DNA of 64,000 nt from positions 62,001 through 126,000 of the forward strand of contig JADDOH010010218.1 of NCBI GenBank assembly GCA_016648135.1. The letters are read 5' to 3'. The stretch comes from Agrypnia vestita. Its lineage: Eukaryota > Arthropoda > Insecta > Trichoptera > Phryganeidae. Numbering within the stretch: position 1 is the first letter of the stretch; every line of letters starts with the position of its first letter. Made by a program: the position numbers and the translations under genes. Under the pieces are notes generated by a model that did no database searches, was not told the DNA's origin, and worked only from the letters and a program-made list of their open reading frames with translations. Shown one piece after another: positions 1-10,382 of this stretch.

Positions 1-112
1 CATTCCTTCTAGTCTCTAAACTATTGTAGCCAAGCATACCCTGGAGAAACTCGGTTGGGTAAAGCCATCAAGTATCAATGTACAAAATTAAAAAATTGAT
101 TGTAGCATTTAT
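1..112. other. unassigned sequence
   Basis: Short AT-rich stretch with no coding or repeat signature beyond the T-rich tail of the LINE copy that follows. Confidence 0.5.
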
Positions 113-680
113 TTACTTACTTACTTATCATTACGCCATTTCTCCGTGGGGGATAAGCAGAGAAGATAGAGCCCCACACTCTTCTATCCTGACGTACAAC
201 TCTCGCCTCATCCACATTCATACATCTTCGCACGCAAGCAAGTATCTGGTTAATCTGGTCATGCCACTTCTTCCGCGGTCGCCCTCCCTTTCTGGCGCCA
301 TCAACACCTGCGTTATATATCATTCTTCATTCATTCGCTCAACATGCCCAAACTACCTGAGCGACCCTTTTTTAATTCTATTAATTATGCTAAGATCAGC
401 TTTACATTAATTCCTAATATCTGCATTCTTAACTTCATCATAAATGATTTGCTACACATACGTCTAAGGGATCTCATCTCCGCTGCATTCAGTCTACTTT
501 CGTTCCTCTTCTGCCAGCTCCAGGATTTACTTCCATGGTTGGTACCAGAACTCCATTACGTTCCGCTAGTTTTGCCTCGGTAGACATATTTCTTTTAGAA
601 ACTATTGCGTTCAAATCACCGTTCACCCTATTCCCCGCAGTCACTCTCCTAGACATCTTTCTCAACATTCCCTCTTCTAT
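113..680 (-). pseudogene. LINE-A copy A: 3' end of a non-LTR retrotransposon
   Basis: Degenerate C-terminal part of a non-LTR retrotransposon reverse transcriptase, read on the minus strand. Across shifting frames it shows, in order, RRVTAGNRVNGDLNAI, NGVLVPTM, a stretch like QKRNESRLNAAEMRSLRRMC, and GGRPRKKWHDQINQIL. These are typical of the region after the RT palm domain in LINE ORF2 proteins. The open piece is 68 residues (117-323). The plus strand starts with a TTAC repeat at about 114-127, which is the 3' tail (GTAA)n of the minus-strand element. It is 5'-truncated and inactive. Six further copies of the family lie in this window. Confidence 0.75.
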
Positions 681-1175
681 CGAACATACTACAAAATATT
701 TTAAATAGTTTTATTATTGAAAATTGTAAAGCCATGATTGATTCCGGTTTCCCACCCCTAAACCTGACCCTTCTCGGCGGCCCCCGTAACTAGGAATTCA
801 TTGCCAGAGATAAATCGATATCTTGAATATTGAGCGAGAATTTATTCTGTAAATAATTGACCGTTGATGTTTGACTACATTTAAAAATGTACATAAAAAA
901 ATAGTAAAAACTTACAGCAATAAAAAAATAATGTAAAAATGATCTAATGTCGCTCTCCAGTCGTTACCGCGTAGTCAGCTGAGGATGACGTAATTACTCA
1001 TTAAAGAAGTTTCACTTTAAATATGGGAGTACCCTAAGGCCCGGCGAAATCTGTCACCGTGAAAAGTAACGATCCGTGTAATTGTCTCAGAATGTTTCTT
1101 AATTTTTGCTCGTTATAATTTAATTATCTATGTCCAGCGAAGCGAAATTTCATTTCAAAATACCAATGCTATTGG
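681..1175. other. unassigned AT-rich stretch
   Basis: No open frame, repeat boundary or RNA signature that I can support. Confidence 0.5.
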
Positions 1176-1183
1176 GTATTTAG

Positions 1184-2083
1184 CAGTGGCGTGCAGCGCA
1201 TATAAGCAAAAAAGCTGTGCATTAGTAAAGATTCTGAGAAACAAATATTAATTAAATATTCCTTATCTTAAGAAAAAGTTGATTTAAAATTCTAGCCGTA
1301 TTTCGTCCTACGGCTAGAAGTTTTATTTCTGACGTTTCCATTTAACGTGACGTATCTGTTTTTTTCGATTTAAAATTCTAGCCGTAATTGCCTACGGCTA
1401 GAAGTATTATTTACGACTTTTCTGCGCTTAACTTCATGTCAATTCTTCATTTATTTCGCCAAACAATTAGTTCCACAGATATAGTCAAGTCGAGAAAAAA
1501 ACCGTGTATTTTTAATGCTGCGAGTTTTGTGTAGTAGCGTCCTTCTTCGAAAGGTCCTATGCCAGGCGCACGTCACGCAGAAATGTTATTTTTTACAAAT
1601 TCCACCCAAAACTTTCGGTGTAATTTTATGTCTTTTCTGTGGTAAATGTAAATACGAATACGACAAATATCATCTGTCATCTGTCATATAATGATATCAT
1701 AAAATGTTTGATTTATTTTTGTGAAAAGAAACGTAGGTATATCTGAAATTAGTATTGTTCCCGATTTAATTATTTATAAATCGTCTTCGAAATATATTGG
1801 AATTTTTCGCCGTATTAGCTATACCTATATAAAATATTTATTTATTTAGGAAATATTGTTTACAATACTTCTTTTTTAGTGCAGTTATTTTTGTGGATTG
1901 AAGCTACTCAAAATAGTTCATTACATATAGTTAAAAAAAAATTAAAATGTATACCCTTATAGGTATATGGGTATATATATAATATATATATATCTATATA
2001 TATATATATATATATACTAGATTTAAATATAGGTATATAGTCGGTCACACATAACCTAATTTTGTACCCACTGCACGCCACTG
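1184..2083. mobile_element. non-autonomous hAT-type element, 900 bp
   Basis: The ends carry a 13-bp perfect terminal inverted repeat, CAGTGGCGTGCAG at the left and its complement at the right. An identical 8-bp target duplication GTATTTAG flanks it (1176-1183 and 2084-2091). Eight-bp duplications are the hallmark of hAT elements. There is no transposase ORF inside, so it would depend on a transposase encoded elsewhere. Near the left end two small perfect hairpins, CTAGCCGTA...TACGGCTAG (1292-1317 and 1378-1401), lie in an 86-bp direct repeat and could be subterminal binding sites. A TA-rich run lies near the right end. Confidence 0.9.
1971..2016. repeat. TA microsatellite
   Basis: Nearly uninterrupted (TA)n inside the hAT-type element. 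Confidence 0.9.
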
Positions 2084-2150
2084 GTATTTAGAGATATCGA
2101 GAATATTGATCGATTGTATTTCATTCTGTTTACACGAGTAGTTAAGACGC

Positions 2151-2537
2151 TTGTGTCGATAGAGTGAGGAATGAACAAATTAGAAGTGAATGCAATGCTA
2201 CTGTAGTGTGGTAGACAAAATAAAGAAAGGATTGCTGAGATGGTTTGGTTTAGTGGAACGTATGAACGAGAAAAGGATGGTTAAGAAAATATAAGAGGCG
2301 AGTTTTGAGGGAAACAGGAATAGAAGGCATCCGTGAAAGACCTGGCACGATCATATACTACAAGTATTTGAAGATGGCACTGTTAAAAGCCGCAACAACC
2401 GTAGAACTTGTATGAGAAGATGTATGAATGTGGCCGAAGCAAAAGTGGTGTGCCAGGATAGAAGAGTGCGGCGTTCAATCCTCTCTGCCTACCCCTGCGG
2501 GGAAACGGCGCGATGGTTGGTTGGTTAGTTAGTTAGT
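2151..2537 (+). pseudogene. LINE-A copy C: 3' end
   Basis: Plus-strand copy of the family seen at 113-680. Recognisable blocks are the LLRWFGLVERMNEKR-like segment (from about 2233), a cysteine/arginine-rich block matching RRTCMRRCMNVAEA, and the 3' end CTGCCTACCCCTGCGGGGAA followed by a (GTTA)n tail at 2515-2537. Stops and frame changes show that it is dead. The same 3' end across copies and the variable 5' break are what target-primed reverse transcription produces. Confidence 0.75.
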
Positions 2538-2539
2538 TG

Positions 2540-3500
2540 TACGAGTAGTTTAATCGTCATCGTTTCTTTGGTGGGTTAGGTGAATTAGGAATAGTGAAAT
2601 AGGCGCGTGCAGTGAGTACATTGAGGCATGACTTTTACATAAACTGTATTTTGGAAAAAATAAAATAAAATAATTATATTATCTGACAGAATATTTTGAT
2701 ATATTTAAATTATATACATTGTCAGGTAATATGATATTGTGATCATTTTCATTTTTTTTAATGTTGTATATGACTACATAAAAGTCAAGCTTCAAGTTAC
2801 TTATTTCACGCCATGACAATCGAACACTAATCACAGAATAACAGTTATCTCGTAACTAATACGTGAGTATAGCAATATCGTGTCGAAATACACGAAGGGC
2901 AGTGCATAGTTTACATCGACTGGTCAAAAGGAGGATGGACAAACATGTCATAACATATAAAGTGACTTAATGTTATTTCAAAAAAAATGTGTTATCTGAA
3001 CCACGGGAAACTTAAATATTAGAATTTTGTGTCTTTGTCTAAAAAATGATAAACTTTTGCTAATAACACTATCGTGAAAAATCATTATTTGATGATTAGA
3101 TTCATAAATTAAATTAAATCCACTCGATGTTTAACTATGAATAACTTCAAAAGAAACATTCAAAATTAAAATCAAATTAAGAAAAAACGCTAATCAATAT
3201 TTTTACGTTCCTTAATACTTCACTTTACTTTCTATACTCCCGATAACCGACCGAAAACACCACTCCGCACTTTTAAGCCCGCCCAATACACGAATAGTTA
3301 GTTCGACATAAAGTAGTTAGTAGAAGTAGCTTAGTTGTCACTTTTTGATGAGAAGAATTGCACTTCTCGAAAATGCAGTAGTGACAAAAGCCGTTAACCG
3401 TTAATAAAAGCATTAATCAACGTGTGTGTATTACAAAATTTAGTTTAAACCAATCGCATTATGATACCATACAGATATTAGACTGACCACGTGACCACAA
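2540..3500. other. unassigned AT-rich stretch
   Basis: About 960 bp without a supported feature. No long open frame and no inverted repeat was recognised. Confidence 0.5.
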
Positions 3501-3535
3501 TAAAATGTCTATAAGAAAATATGCGTGATTATGAT

Positions 3536-3620
3536 TATCATAATTTCGTCTGTCCATCTGTCCGTCCGTCTGTCTATCCGTCTGTCCCCGTAACATCGTG
3601 TAACGTCCGTAATTTCGTTC
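3536..3620 (-). repeat. interspersed repeat S (GGACAGAC-rich), copy 1
   Basis: On the minus strand it carries a run of GGACAGAC/GGACGGAC units followed by GACGAAATTAT. The same block occurs at 34352, 45176 and 54073. Upstream on the minus strand, GGACGTTACACGATGTTACG matches the corresponding part of the 45.1-kb copy. The family is unassigned; a SINE tail is possible. Confidence 0.5.
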
Positions 3621-3891
3621 GAATTCACGGCTAAAAAAAAAACAAATTAAACGGCCGGAGATGGACATGAACCCCGGGCCAGCAAACCCGAACCGGCCGC
3701 TTAAAGCATGTTGCTACCAACGCATAGACGCGAACCGTTTCATGTTCCACCCAGCACAATTCCCAGGGTGAAATAATTAAAATAGTACCATTAAATCCCG
3801 GCAGGAGAAATATACAAATAATGTTTAAATATTTTGATAAAAGTCGTTATTAAAGAATTAAGGTTGTTATTACGGTCGTTAGACATATTTA

Positions 3892-4136
3892 ACTATAACT
3901 GGTTGCGGATATTTTATACGAACCGTATGTTATTTCGAGAGACGATTATCGACGTTTCGTTGAAAACTTATTCAACGTCATCAGGAGGATAAAAGTCGTC
4001 CCTCCGTCATTCGTCGTTACCTCCGCGGGTAAAGGTCGTCCTCCTGATGACGTTGAATAAGTTTTCAACGAAACGTCGAGAGTCGTCTCTCGGAATAACA
4101 TACGGTTCGTATAAAATATTCGCAACCAATTATAGT
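3892..4136. mobile_element. foldback element with a hammerhead-like motif in each arm
   Basis: Two arms of about 98 bp (3892-3989 and 4039-4136) are near-complementary. In the right arm on + there is CTGATGA at 4044-4050, an extra C, stem GTTGAA/TTCAAC, and GAAAC at 4070-4074, followed by GTC. The left arm carries the same on -. A related single arm occurs at 60915-61010. This is the layout seen in other Penelope-like 3'-end pairs in this window. Family membership is inferred from the motif; no protein is present. Confidence 0.65.
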
Positions 4137-4239
4137 AAAAAAAAGACGTTATTACTATTTCATGAGTGTCGGTTGTAACTAAGTAAATACTTATTCTTAT
4201 AACCGGCTGTATAAGTACCGTCATTTTTGACGGGTTACA

Positions 4240-4640
4240 GCTAGCAGTCGTATTATTGCTGTTCTCTTAATTGCTCGAGACTCGCAAACCAATCTCCCGG
4301 ACGACGCAACTCGCAAAGAAACAAATAATCACATGAAAGCAAGCTGGCGGCTGTAGACGGTGGAATTTTCTGAAAGGGATCCTCAGTTATGGATGGCGAG
4401 CTAATGGGATGTGAAATTCGAGGCTGCCTTCTTTATTTACTGTGTCCTACCCTCCCCCGCCCTCGCCGGCTACCCCGGACAGTGGAAACGCAAATTGAAA
4501 TTCTGTTGGAGTAATTGGCTTAACTAGCAGACATTTCTGTGTATGTACGTAAATAGTCTTTCTTCGTGTACTGTCTTTATGATGTAACAATTCAACTGGC
4601 TGGCTATGAGTCTATGTAATCTCTGTGGACTTTAACCTCC
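4240..4640. other. repeat-free, higher-GC island
   Basis: Clearly richer in G+C than its surroundings, with no long ORF and no match to any repeat family in the window. It contains TAATTG/TAAT-type homeodomain core sites (for example near 4269 and 4510). It could be a cis-regulatory region; this is inference only. Confidence 0.25.
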
Positions 4641-4821
4641 GGGCTTACAGTGGCCATCTTAATAGAGCTTTTGTAACACAGTTTGTAATGCTAGAAATTC
4701 ACTTTAAACAAATAGCAAAAATTTTGTTTTTAACGAAGATACAGTGTTATTAAAAACTGCTTTTGTTTAACAATAATAAATGTGTTTTTTGCAAAGTTTG
4801 TATTTTTAAATTCATAATTGT

Positions 4822-4835
4822 ATCCAACCACAAAA
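4822..4835. repeat. left target-site duplication of the RTE insertion
   Basis: ATCCAACCACAAAA, repeated exactly at 5482-5495. Confidence 0.9.
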
Positions 4836-5481
4836 GTCAAAATTTTGAAACGGTACCAAGATTTACATACCTAGGATCCCTGATAACAAGCTACAGCAAT
4901 ACTACAGAGGAGATCCAGAAGCGCATAGTGAGCGCAAATCGCTGTTTTTTCCGCCTACAAAAGCAGATAAAATCCAGACTGCTGTCCAGAAACACCAAGA
5001 TATTAGTGTACAAAACGCTTATTAGGCCAGTGCTCACGTACGCAGCTGAGACGTGGGTACTAACTAAGAGGAATGAGCGAGCACTGGACGTTATTGAAAC
5101 GAAAATTTTGAGGCGTATCTTCGGACCGGTTCTAGAAAATGGACTTTGGCGCAGACGTTACAACAATGAACTCTTTACTCTATTTAAGGAGCCAAACGTC
5201 ACAAAATTTATAAAACTGGGAAGACTTCGGTGGCTGGGTCATGTGGAGAGAATGTCCGAGCATCAAGCACCAAAGTCCCTGCTAAACTCAAGGCCAACAG
5301 GGCGAAAGAGCTTAGGAAGGCCAAAACTAAGATGGAGTGACAACGTCCTTAAAGATATCTCTGCCTTAGACCTTCGAAACTGGAGAGAGCTGGCACTAGA
5401 CCGAGATGAGTGGAGGAAAATTATTGAGGAGGCCAAAACCCACCAAGGGTTGTAGTGCCAAGAATGATGATGATGATGATC
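4836..5481 (+). mobile_element. 5'-truncated RTE-type LINE insertion with perfect 14-bp TSD
   Basis: The element encodes the C-terminal part of an RTE-type reverse transcriptase. The in-frame coding part is about 4838-5455 and ends in TAG. Recognisable motifs are FTYLGSLITS, LIRPVLTYAAETWVL, LRWLGHVERMSEH and GRPKLRWSDNVLKD. The frame is unbroken over about 205 residues. The 3' end is a (TGA)n tail at 5465-5480, as expected for RTE elements, and an identical 14-bp duplication borders both sides. The intact frame and perfect duplication suggest a young insertion. The open frame runs by chance from the flank at 4763. The endonuclease and RT palm are missing. Confidence 0.93.
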
Positions 5482-5499
5482 ATCCAACCACAAAATGAA

Positions 5500-5940
5500 C
5501 ATAATTGTGAGAAGGGTGGTCACCACCACGCACGGCGGGCACACGCAATTCCAGCGCCGATAAAACCTACGTGTTTAATTGTAAGGCGCTCCTCAAAGCA
5601 CTTCCCAATCACCGGATATCACAACAATAAATAACAAAAATATTAGTAATTCTTAATGTTATAATCATTTTTTCTTCTAGTCTCTAAGTCAGTGCTTTCT
5701 TAAGCGTCGGCGTCAGGCGTTCCGCTATCGGGCAATCGACTGTCAGGCAGTTGGATGTTGTCAGTTAATAGTTGTCTGGTACTCACCGAAATCATCGCTA
5801 AACGCAAGATCAATAGAAGGCTAGATCTTGGGAAAGGCAACAATACTAAGATGGAACGACATTGCCTAGAATACCAGAAAAAAGAAAGTCTTTATACTTT
5901 AACCTAAAGACGCTTTCTTATTTAACAAAATATAGAACTA
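5500..5940. other. unassigned stretch
   Basis: No supported feature. TTCTAGTCTCTAA near 5680 also occurs at the very start of the window, so part of it may be a short dispersed repeat. Confidence 0.4.
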
Positions 5941-6450
5941 ATTCCTTACTAACCATCATGCTGTTTCCCCGAGAGGACGTCACACTCTTTTGTCCTAACA
6001 CTACTATTGCCATATCCACATTCATACATCTTCGCATGAAAGCTCGACGATTGTTCAGGCCTCTAACAGAAAAGATCTTCCAGTATCTGATTAATCTGGT
6101 CAAGCCACGTCTTCCGCGATCGCCCTGTCTCTCTGGCGCCGTCAACAATTGCGTCATATATCCTTCTTAACATTCTTTCCTCATTCATTCGCTCAACATG
6201 GCCAAACCACCTAAGCGACCATTTTTTTATTCTTATTACTATGCTTAGATTAGATTTACATTTTTCTCCCAATTCGTTTATTATTTACACTATCATAAAT
6301 GGATTTCGCACACATACGTCAATTACTCTCATTGCATCAAGTCTACTTTTGTTTCTCTTCTGCCAGCGAGATGCTTCACTTCCATACCTACATCAGTGTT
6401 GGGACCAGAATTCTATTGTTTACCACTAGTCTTGCAAGTGTACACTGTTG
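5940..6450 (-). pseudogene. LINE-A copy B: 3' end
   Basis: Minus-strand copy of the LINE-A family. The best preserved protein block (6063-6272) reads LRWFGHVERMNEERMLRRIY followed by GRSRKTWLDQINQIL. A second frame (5918-6157) carries NNRRAFMRRCMNVDMA, the expected next block, so a frameshift lies near 6070. The last part of the 3' end is shortened relative to the other copies: the CCTGCGGGG segment is missing. It is broken and 5'-truncated. Confidence 0.75.
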
Positions 6451-7009
6451 TAATGTCTACGTCAACATTTATTTAAGTATATCGAATCAGTTTCTCATCG
6501 AGCGATCGGCCATTCAAATAATAGTGCTTTATACTCCCTTTAAGAATGAATAAATTCCTTGTTTATTCGTTGCTATTTTAAGAATTAAATTGCTAGCAGA
6601 AAATGTTTCGAAGTACACAGCACATAATTTCAAATATTAAAGTAATTTCTTGTTGACATTTAAGCACTAATAGTGTCATTGGGCAACTGAAATGTGAGCA
6701 TCCAACAATGCATGTCTTAAAAATGTTGCACATTTTGTTAAGCTCGACTCTGCATCCCTTTTGTCGATTTAAATTTTTATCGAATAAGTGAAATTTTCTG
6801 TCACGATTTGTTGCAAATTTATATCAGCGCCATCTTTAGAATTAATTATACAATTTTCAATTTTCTAATACCCGGAATAGAACCAGGCGAAATCTCGATT
6901 GAAAATAACAAAGCATTATTGATAAATGTTCAAAGTTTTTTTGTGAAACATTGTGGTAATTCATTTTTAATATATTAAATATGAATCGAATTGAAAAACA
7001 CTTTTTTCA
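6451..7009. other. unassigned AT-rich stretch
   Basis: No open frame or repeat edge that I can support. Confidence 0.5.
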
Positions 7010-7580
7010 CTGTATATTTTATTTATTTATTTAATTTATGTTACAAATACAGTTCTTATATATAATTTATCAGATTAAACATTTTTTTTAAATACTTGGT
7101 AGTCATGTAGACCTCATCAGTGAAGAGAAGCTCTTGAGTCTGATGAGGTAGCCACAGATCTTGTATACACTATACATAGGTACATAGTGTATACAAGTTA
7201 TTTATTAATACAGTAAAAAGGTAAATTGATAATGAAAGAATAGGAGCTATTTTGAAAAAAGCTATAGGTTTAAATGATTTATGAATTTAAGTTTGATTTT
7301 AGGAATTTTTTTTCTTTGATTTGCTCTGAGAGGTTACTGATGCATCGTATCTCGATAGGTAAGTTATTATAGTAATTAATGGCTTTATAAATATAGTGAT
7401 GCTGCATTTGGGTTGTTTTACATTTAAATATTTGATTTTATGATTCTGGATTCTAGTGTAACAAATACTTGATTTGGAACAAAGACTAAAATTTGATGTC
7501 AGTGCATTTGCAATGCAGTCAAATCTGACAAAAAGATTTTCGCATGTGTTCAGTGCTACCACCAAAGCGTTAACATTTTC
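7010..7580 (-). pseudogene. LINE 3' end (Jockey/CR1-like C-terminus) with 3' UTR hairpins
   Basis: On the minus strand, a frame from 7565 and its +1 neighbour together give a LINE-type RT C-terminus: NLFVRFDCIAN..., YTRIQNHKIKYLNVKQPKC, then after a frameshift FIKAINYYNNLPIEIRC. YNNLP is the usual end-of-ORF2 motif. The 3' side (7015-7045) is A-rich on the minus strand and looks like the tail. The 3' UTR holds two hairpins: ACCTCATCAG...CTGATGAGGT (7110-7150) and a 14-bp palindrome (7160-7197). It is 5'-truncated and frameshifted. Confidence 0.55.
7160..7197. repeat. 14-bp inverted repeat
   Basis: CTTGTATACACTAT (7160-7173) is exactly complementary to 7184-7197, with a 10-nt spacer. Confidence 0.9.
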
Positions 7581-7599
7581 CCTTTACGAATTCCTGAGT

Positions 7600-8100
7600 C
7601 GGTATCAAACGGTGACATACAACGATTTCGAAATCCTCCTGCGATAGTATCATGAAAAAATACCTCAAAGTAATTTCTTCATCCTGGAATGTTCCGAATG
7701 GCTGCCCGTTAAGGGTGGGGTTTGACGAACCGTTAAAGCGAGCCCCCATCCGTTAAACCGTTATTCGAGGGGTGGCATTTAGCCCCCGCTGATTTGAACC
7801 TGATATTACATTGAACAAATCGGTGACGAGTTCCTAGATTGGAGGACATCTGTCACGTCGACTGATCGTGCGACAACGAATGGTTTCCTTCTTTTTACTG
7901 ACATTCATTATGCATACATTACTAACGTTGCTGCTTTTACTGTATGAATTTAAATTAGTAGATCAATTATATCTGTATTAAAGCAATTGTACCGATAAAT
8001 ATCAATATAAATCATTTTAGATGATGATAGATAATAATTAACTGTTCGAAGAATATTTTTTCTTCTTCTGTATGAAGGCTTGAACTTTGTGGTGACATTA
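7600..8100. other. unassigned stretch
   Basis: No supported gene or repeat. A C-rich patch near 7700-7800 (GTTAAAGCGAGCCCCC, GGCATTTAGCCCCC) has no recognised identity. Confidence 0.4.
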
Positions 8101-8105
8101 TTATT

Positions 8106-8326
8106 AAAATAAAACACAAATTACTTTGTTTTCACCACTTTATTAGATTAAAAAATCTACATGTTTCGAGAACAATGTTCTCTGCTTCAGGATTATTGTG
8201 TGCTAATAATCATACACAATAATCCTGAAGAAGACACAATAATCCCGAAGAAGAGAACATTGTTCTCAAAACATGTAGATTTTTTAATCTAATAAAGTGA
8301 AAACAAAGTAATTTGTGTTTTATTTT
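8106..8326. mobile_element. foldback element with hammerhead-like motif
   Basis: Left arm 8106-8200 and right arm about 8216-8326 are complementary over about 90 bp. The minus strand of the left arm reads CTGAAGC, A, GAGAAC-ATT-GTTCTC, GAAAC (8190 down to 8163). In the right arm the motif is degraded (AAAAC). A short unit containing CACAATAATCC is duplicated in the right arm. The outer sequence (TTTTCACCACTTTATT) is shared with the foldback at 40395-40870, so the two belong to related families. Confidence 0.65.
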
Positions 8327-8397
8327 AAGATAATAATTTTATTTGACAATCCTATAAAGGTATTGATATTTTTTCACTCAATTCGTCAATTTTTAAT

Positions 8398-8466
8398 AAG
8401 GCTGCCGCTGCGACTCCAACAGCCTAACTATCAGTTGGGACAGTGCCGGGAAGAAGAAGAAGAAGC
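8398..8466 (+). mobile_element. RTE-type 3' tail remnant
   Basis: A short segment ending in (GAA)n at 8451-8466, resembling the 3' ends of the other RTE copies here. Only the last few codons of the ORF could be present, so the call is weak. Confidence 0.35.
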
Positions 8467-8819
8467 TGTCATTGCATTTCTGTAAACCACATATTTATTT
8501 AAAACATTTGTTGGTATTTCATCATCCACATAAGTCTAGAATAATTTGGAAAGATCGGGTGCGCAGGAATATATGAGAAAATTCGAGAAAAACATTTTAT
8601 ATATATAAGCCACGACGGCATTTCTCTCAAGTCAGTCTTGTATTTAACAGTTGGTGAAAACTACAGATAAGCGAATGGGCGATTGGAACAAATATAATTG
8701 TATTAGGGTACCTACATGTGGAATATTCTCGTGTAAGAAGTAAGTGCTAAGTTTGTTTCCTGAGTCTGTGTTTATGAATAAATGTTGTTTGACTGTCTAC
8801 CATTATAATTAATACATAC

Positions 8820-9105
8820 AATGGAGGCCAAAAACCAAAGATCCGAAAACCTAAAAAGCGAATCAAAATTAAAATCGATGCCTAGGAACAAAATGCAGAA
8901 GATGAGCCTCCTGAAAACCTATGTATGATATACGGTGGTAGCCTATACCCTGAACTCTAGAAAAGAAACAGGTGACCAAAAATGGGTTGAAGTTTGTGGA
9001 TCCTGGATTGGACTCTACGGCCATGCTTGTAATAATTGAGAGCCACAATTGTAAATTAAATTATAGTCTCCTTCGGACACAATCGACACCTAATAATGAT
9101 GATAA
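8820..9105 (+). pseudogene. degraded transposase-derived cysteine-rich domain
   Basis: Read across frames, the segment gives EDEPPENLCMIYGGSLYPEL, then KETGDQKWVEVCGSWIGLYG, HACNN and ESHNCKLN. The spacing C-x(n)-WVEC-like...H-x2-C...C resembles the small zinc-binding module at the C-terminus of pogo/Tigger-type transposases. Two stops and at least one frameshift break it. The identification rests on pattern only; it could be a remnant of another zinc-finger gene. Confidence 0.35.
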
Positions 9106-9149
9106 TGATATATCTATCACCATCATATTATCATTATCATATTAAAAAC

Positions 9150-9590
9150 CATAACGGAAATATTTATTTCATAGAACGGGCATTTTTAAATCTTTTGAAC
9201 GTATTAATAACATTTTTTCTTTAAAGAGGGGGATTGGGAGAAGCAGTGATGGAGTGAGAGGGTTGGGGTGGGTTTGAGTAGTGAAATATAACGAGCTTTA
9301 GTATAAAGTTCTGTGATGAACGGTAGTTTTAAAATTTCATAAAGCTGATTTTGAAAATAATAGCATTTGCTATATTGGACTGTCGTACTTTTGCAACTAA
9401 TATCTTATAGGTGCTGCAAAAATCAATATATAATACTATTTTTGGGTTTCTTTCTATGGATCATAAGCGCAAATATTTTAAATTCGTTGATACCAGGTCA
9501 AATAATGCACGGTACATAATTCATCACATATTTAGAAAAATAATAAGTAAAATAAATACTAATCTTTATTTCATTTTTCATGAAAACACA
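9150..9590. other. unassigned stretch
   Basis: Low-complexity ATGATA/TATCAT repeats at 9095-9145, then AT-rich DNA with no supported feature. Confidence 0.45.
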
Positions 9591-9594
9591 TGTT

Positions 9595-10250
9595 TATTTT
9601 ATTTATTTATTTTATTTTATTTTATTAATTACACGGCTTAATAGCCTTTTACAACAGGTTTATACATAATTAAAATACAACAAACGATTAAATGTAAAAG
9701 AAAAATAAAGGGTATAAATGTAAAAAAGTATATATACATAGTTTAAACATAATGAGGTTAGACATATATGTAAAAAAAGTATATATGCAAAAAAGTGTAA
9801 AGTAGTGATCTCAGAAATTTTTACTCACCGATAATATAGGAATATTAAATTTGAATAGCCAGGTATATATAAAAAATTTAAGACATTATATAAAAATTTA
9901 ATATTTTGAAAAGAAATGATCATATAATGATTTTTTAAAATTTGGGAGAGATAGATTTAAAATGTCGACATATGTAGGTATTTCATTGCCCAGTTTGTGC
10001 ATCCGAGGTATGCTAGAATATGAACAATAGTTTGTGTCCAAATTGTCACAATAAAACAACATGTTTTGGCGGGTCCTACGGTTAGGTACTTTAAAATTAA
10101 TACTATTCAGGAGTTTGCAACAGTCGAAATTTGAGTGTAATATTTTAAAAAGGAATATTAAATCTGTTAATTTTCTTCGATCTTCCAAGGTTAGGAGATT
10201 AAGATTAGTTTGCAAATATTTGTAGTTTATTTTTAGTTCATAGTTCAATG
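9595..10250 (-). pseudogene. LINE 3' end, Jockey/CR1-like RT C-terminus
   Basis: A 116-residue minus-strand frame (9898-10248) shows the typical post-RT C-terminal domain: TLEDRRKLTDLIFLFKILHS, then LLNSINFKVPNRRTRQNMLF, a TNYCSYSSIPRM block (usually TNYG) and a final FKKSLYDHFF. About 270 bp of 3' UTR follows, and the plus strand shows a TTTATTTTATT run at 9595-9630, the A-rich tail of the minus element. The frame is intact but everything 5' of this domain is missing. The same domain type, from a different family, occurs at 12.6-13.0 kb. Confidence 0.75.
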
Positions 10251-10382
10251 ATATTTAAAAAAGAAATCAATTTAATCAATTACATACGTACACAAAAATA
10301 TCTATCTATCAAATGTTTAGTTACTATGATCCGTCAAAAAATGATCAAAACCTTGCCAAAAACCAAAAAATATGGTTCAAAT

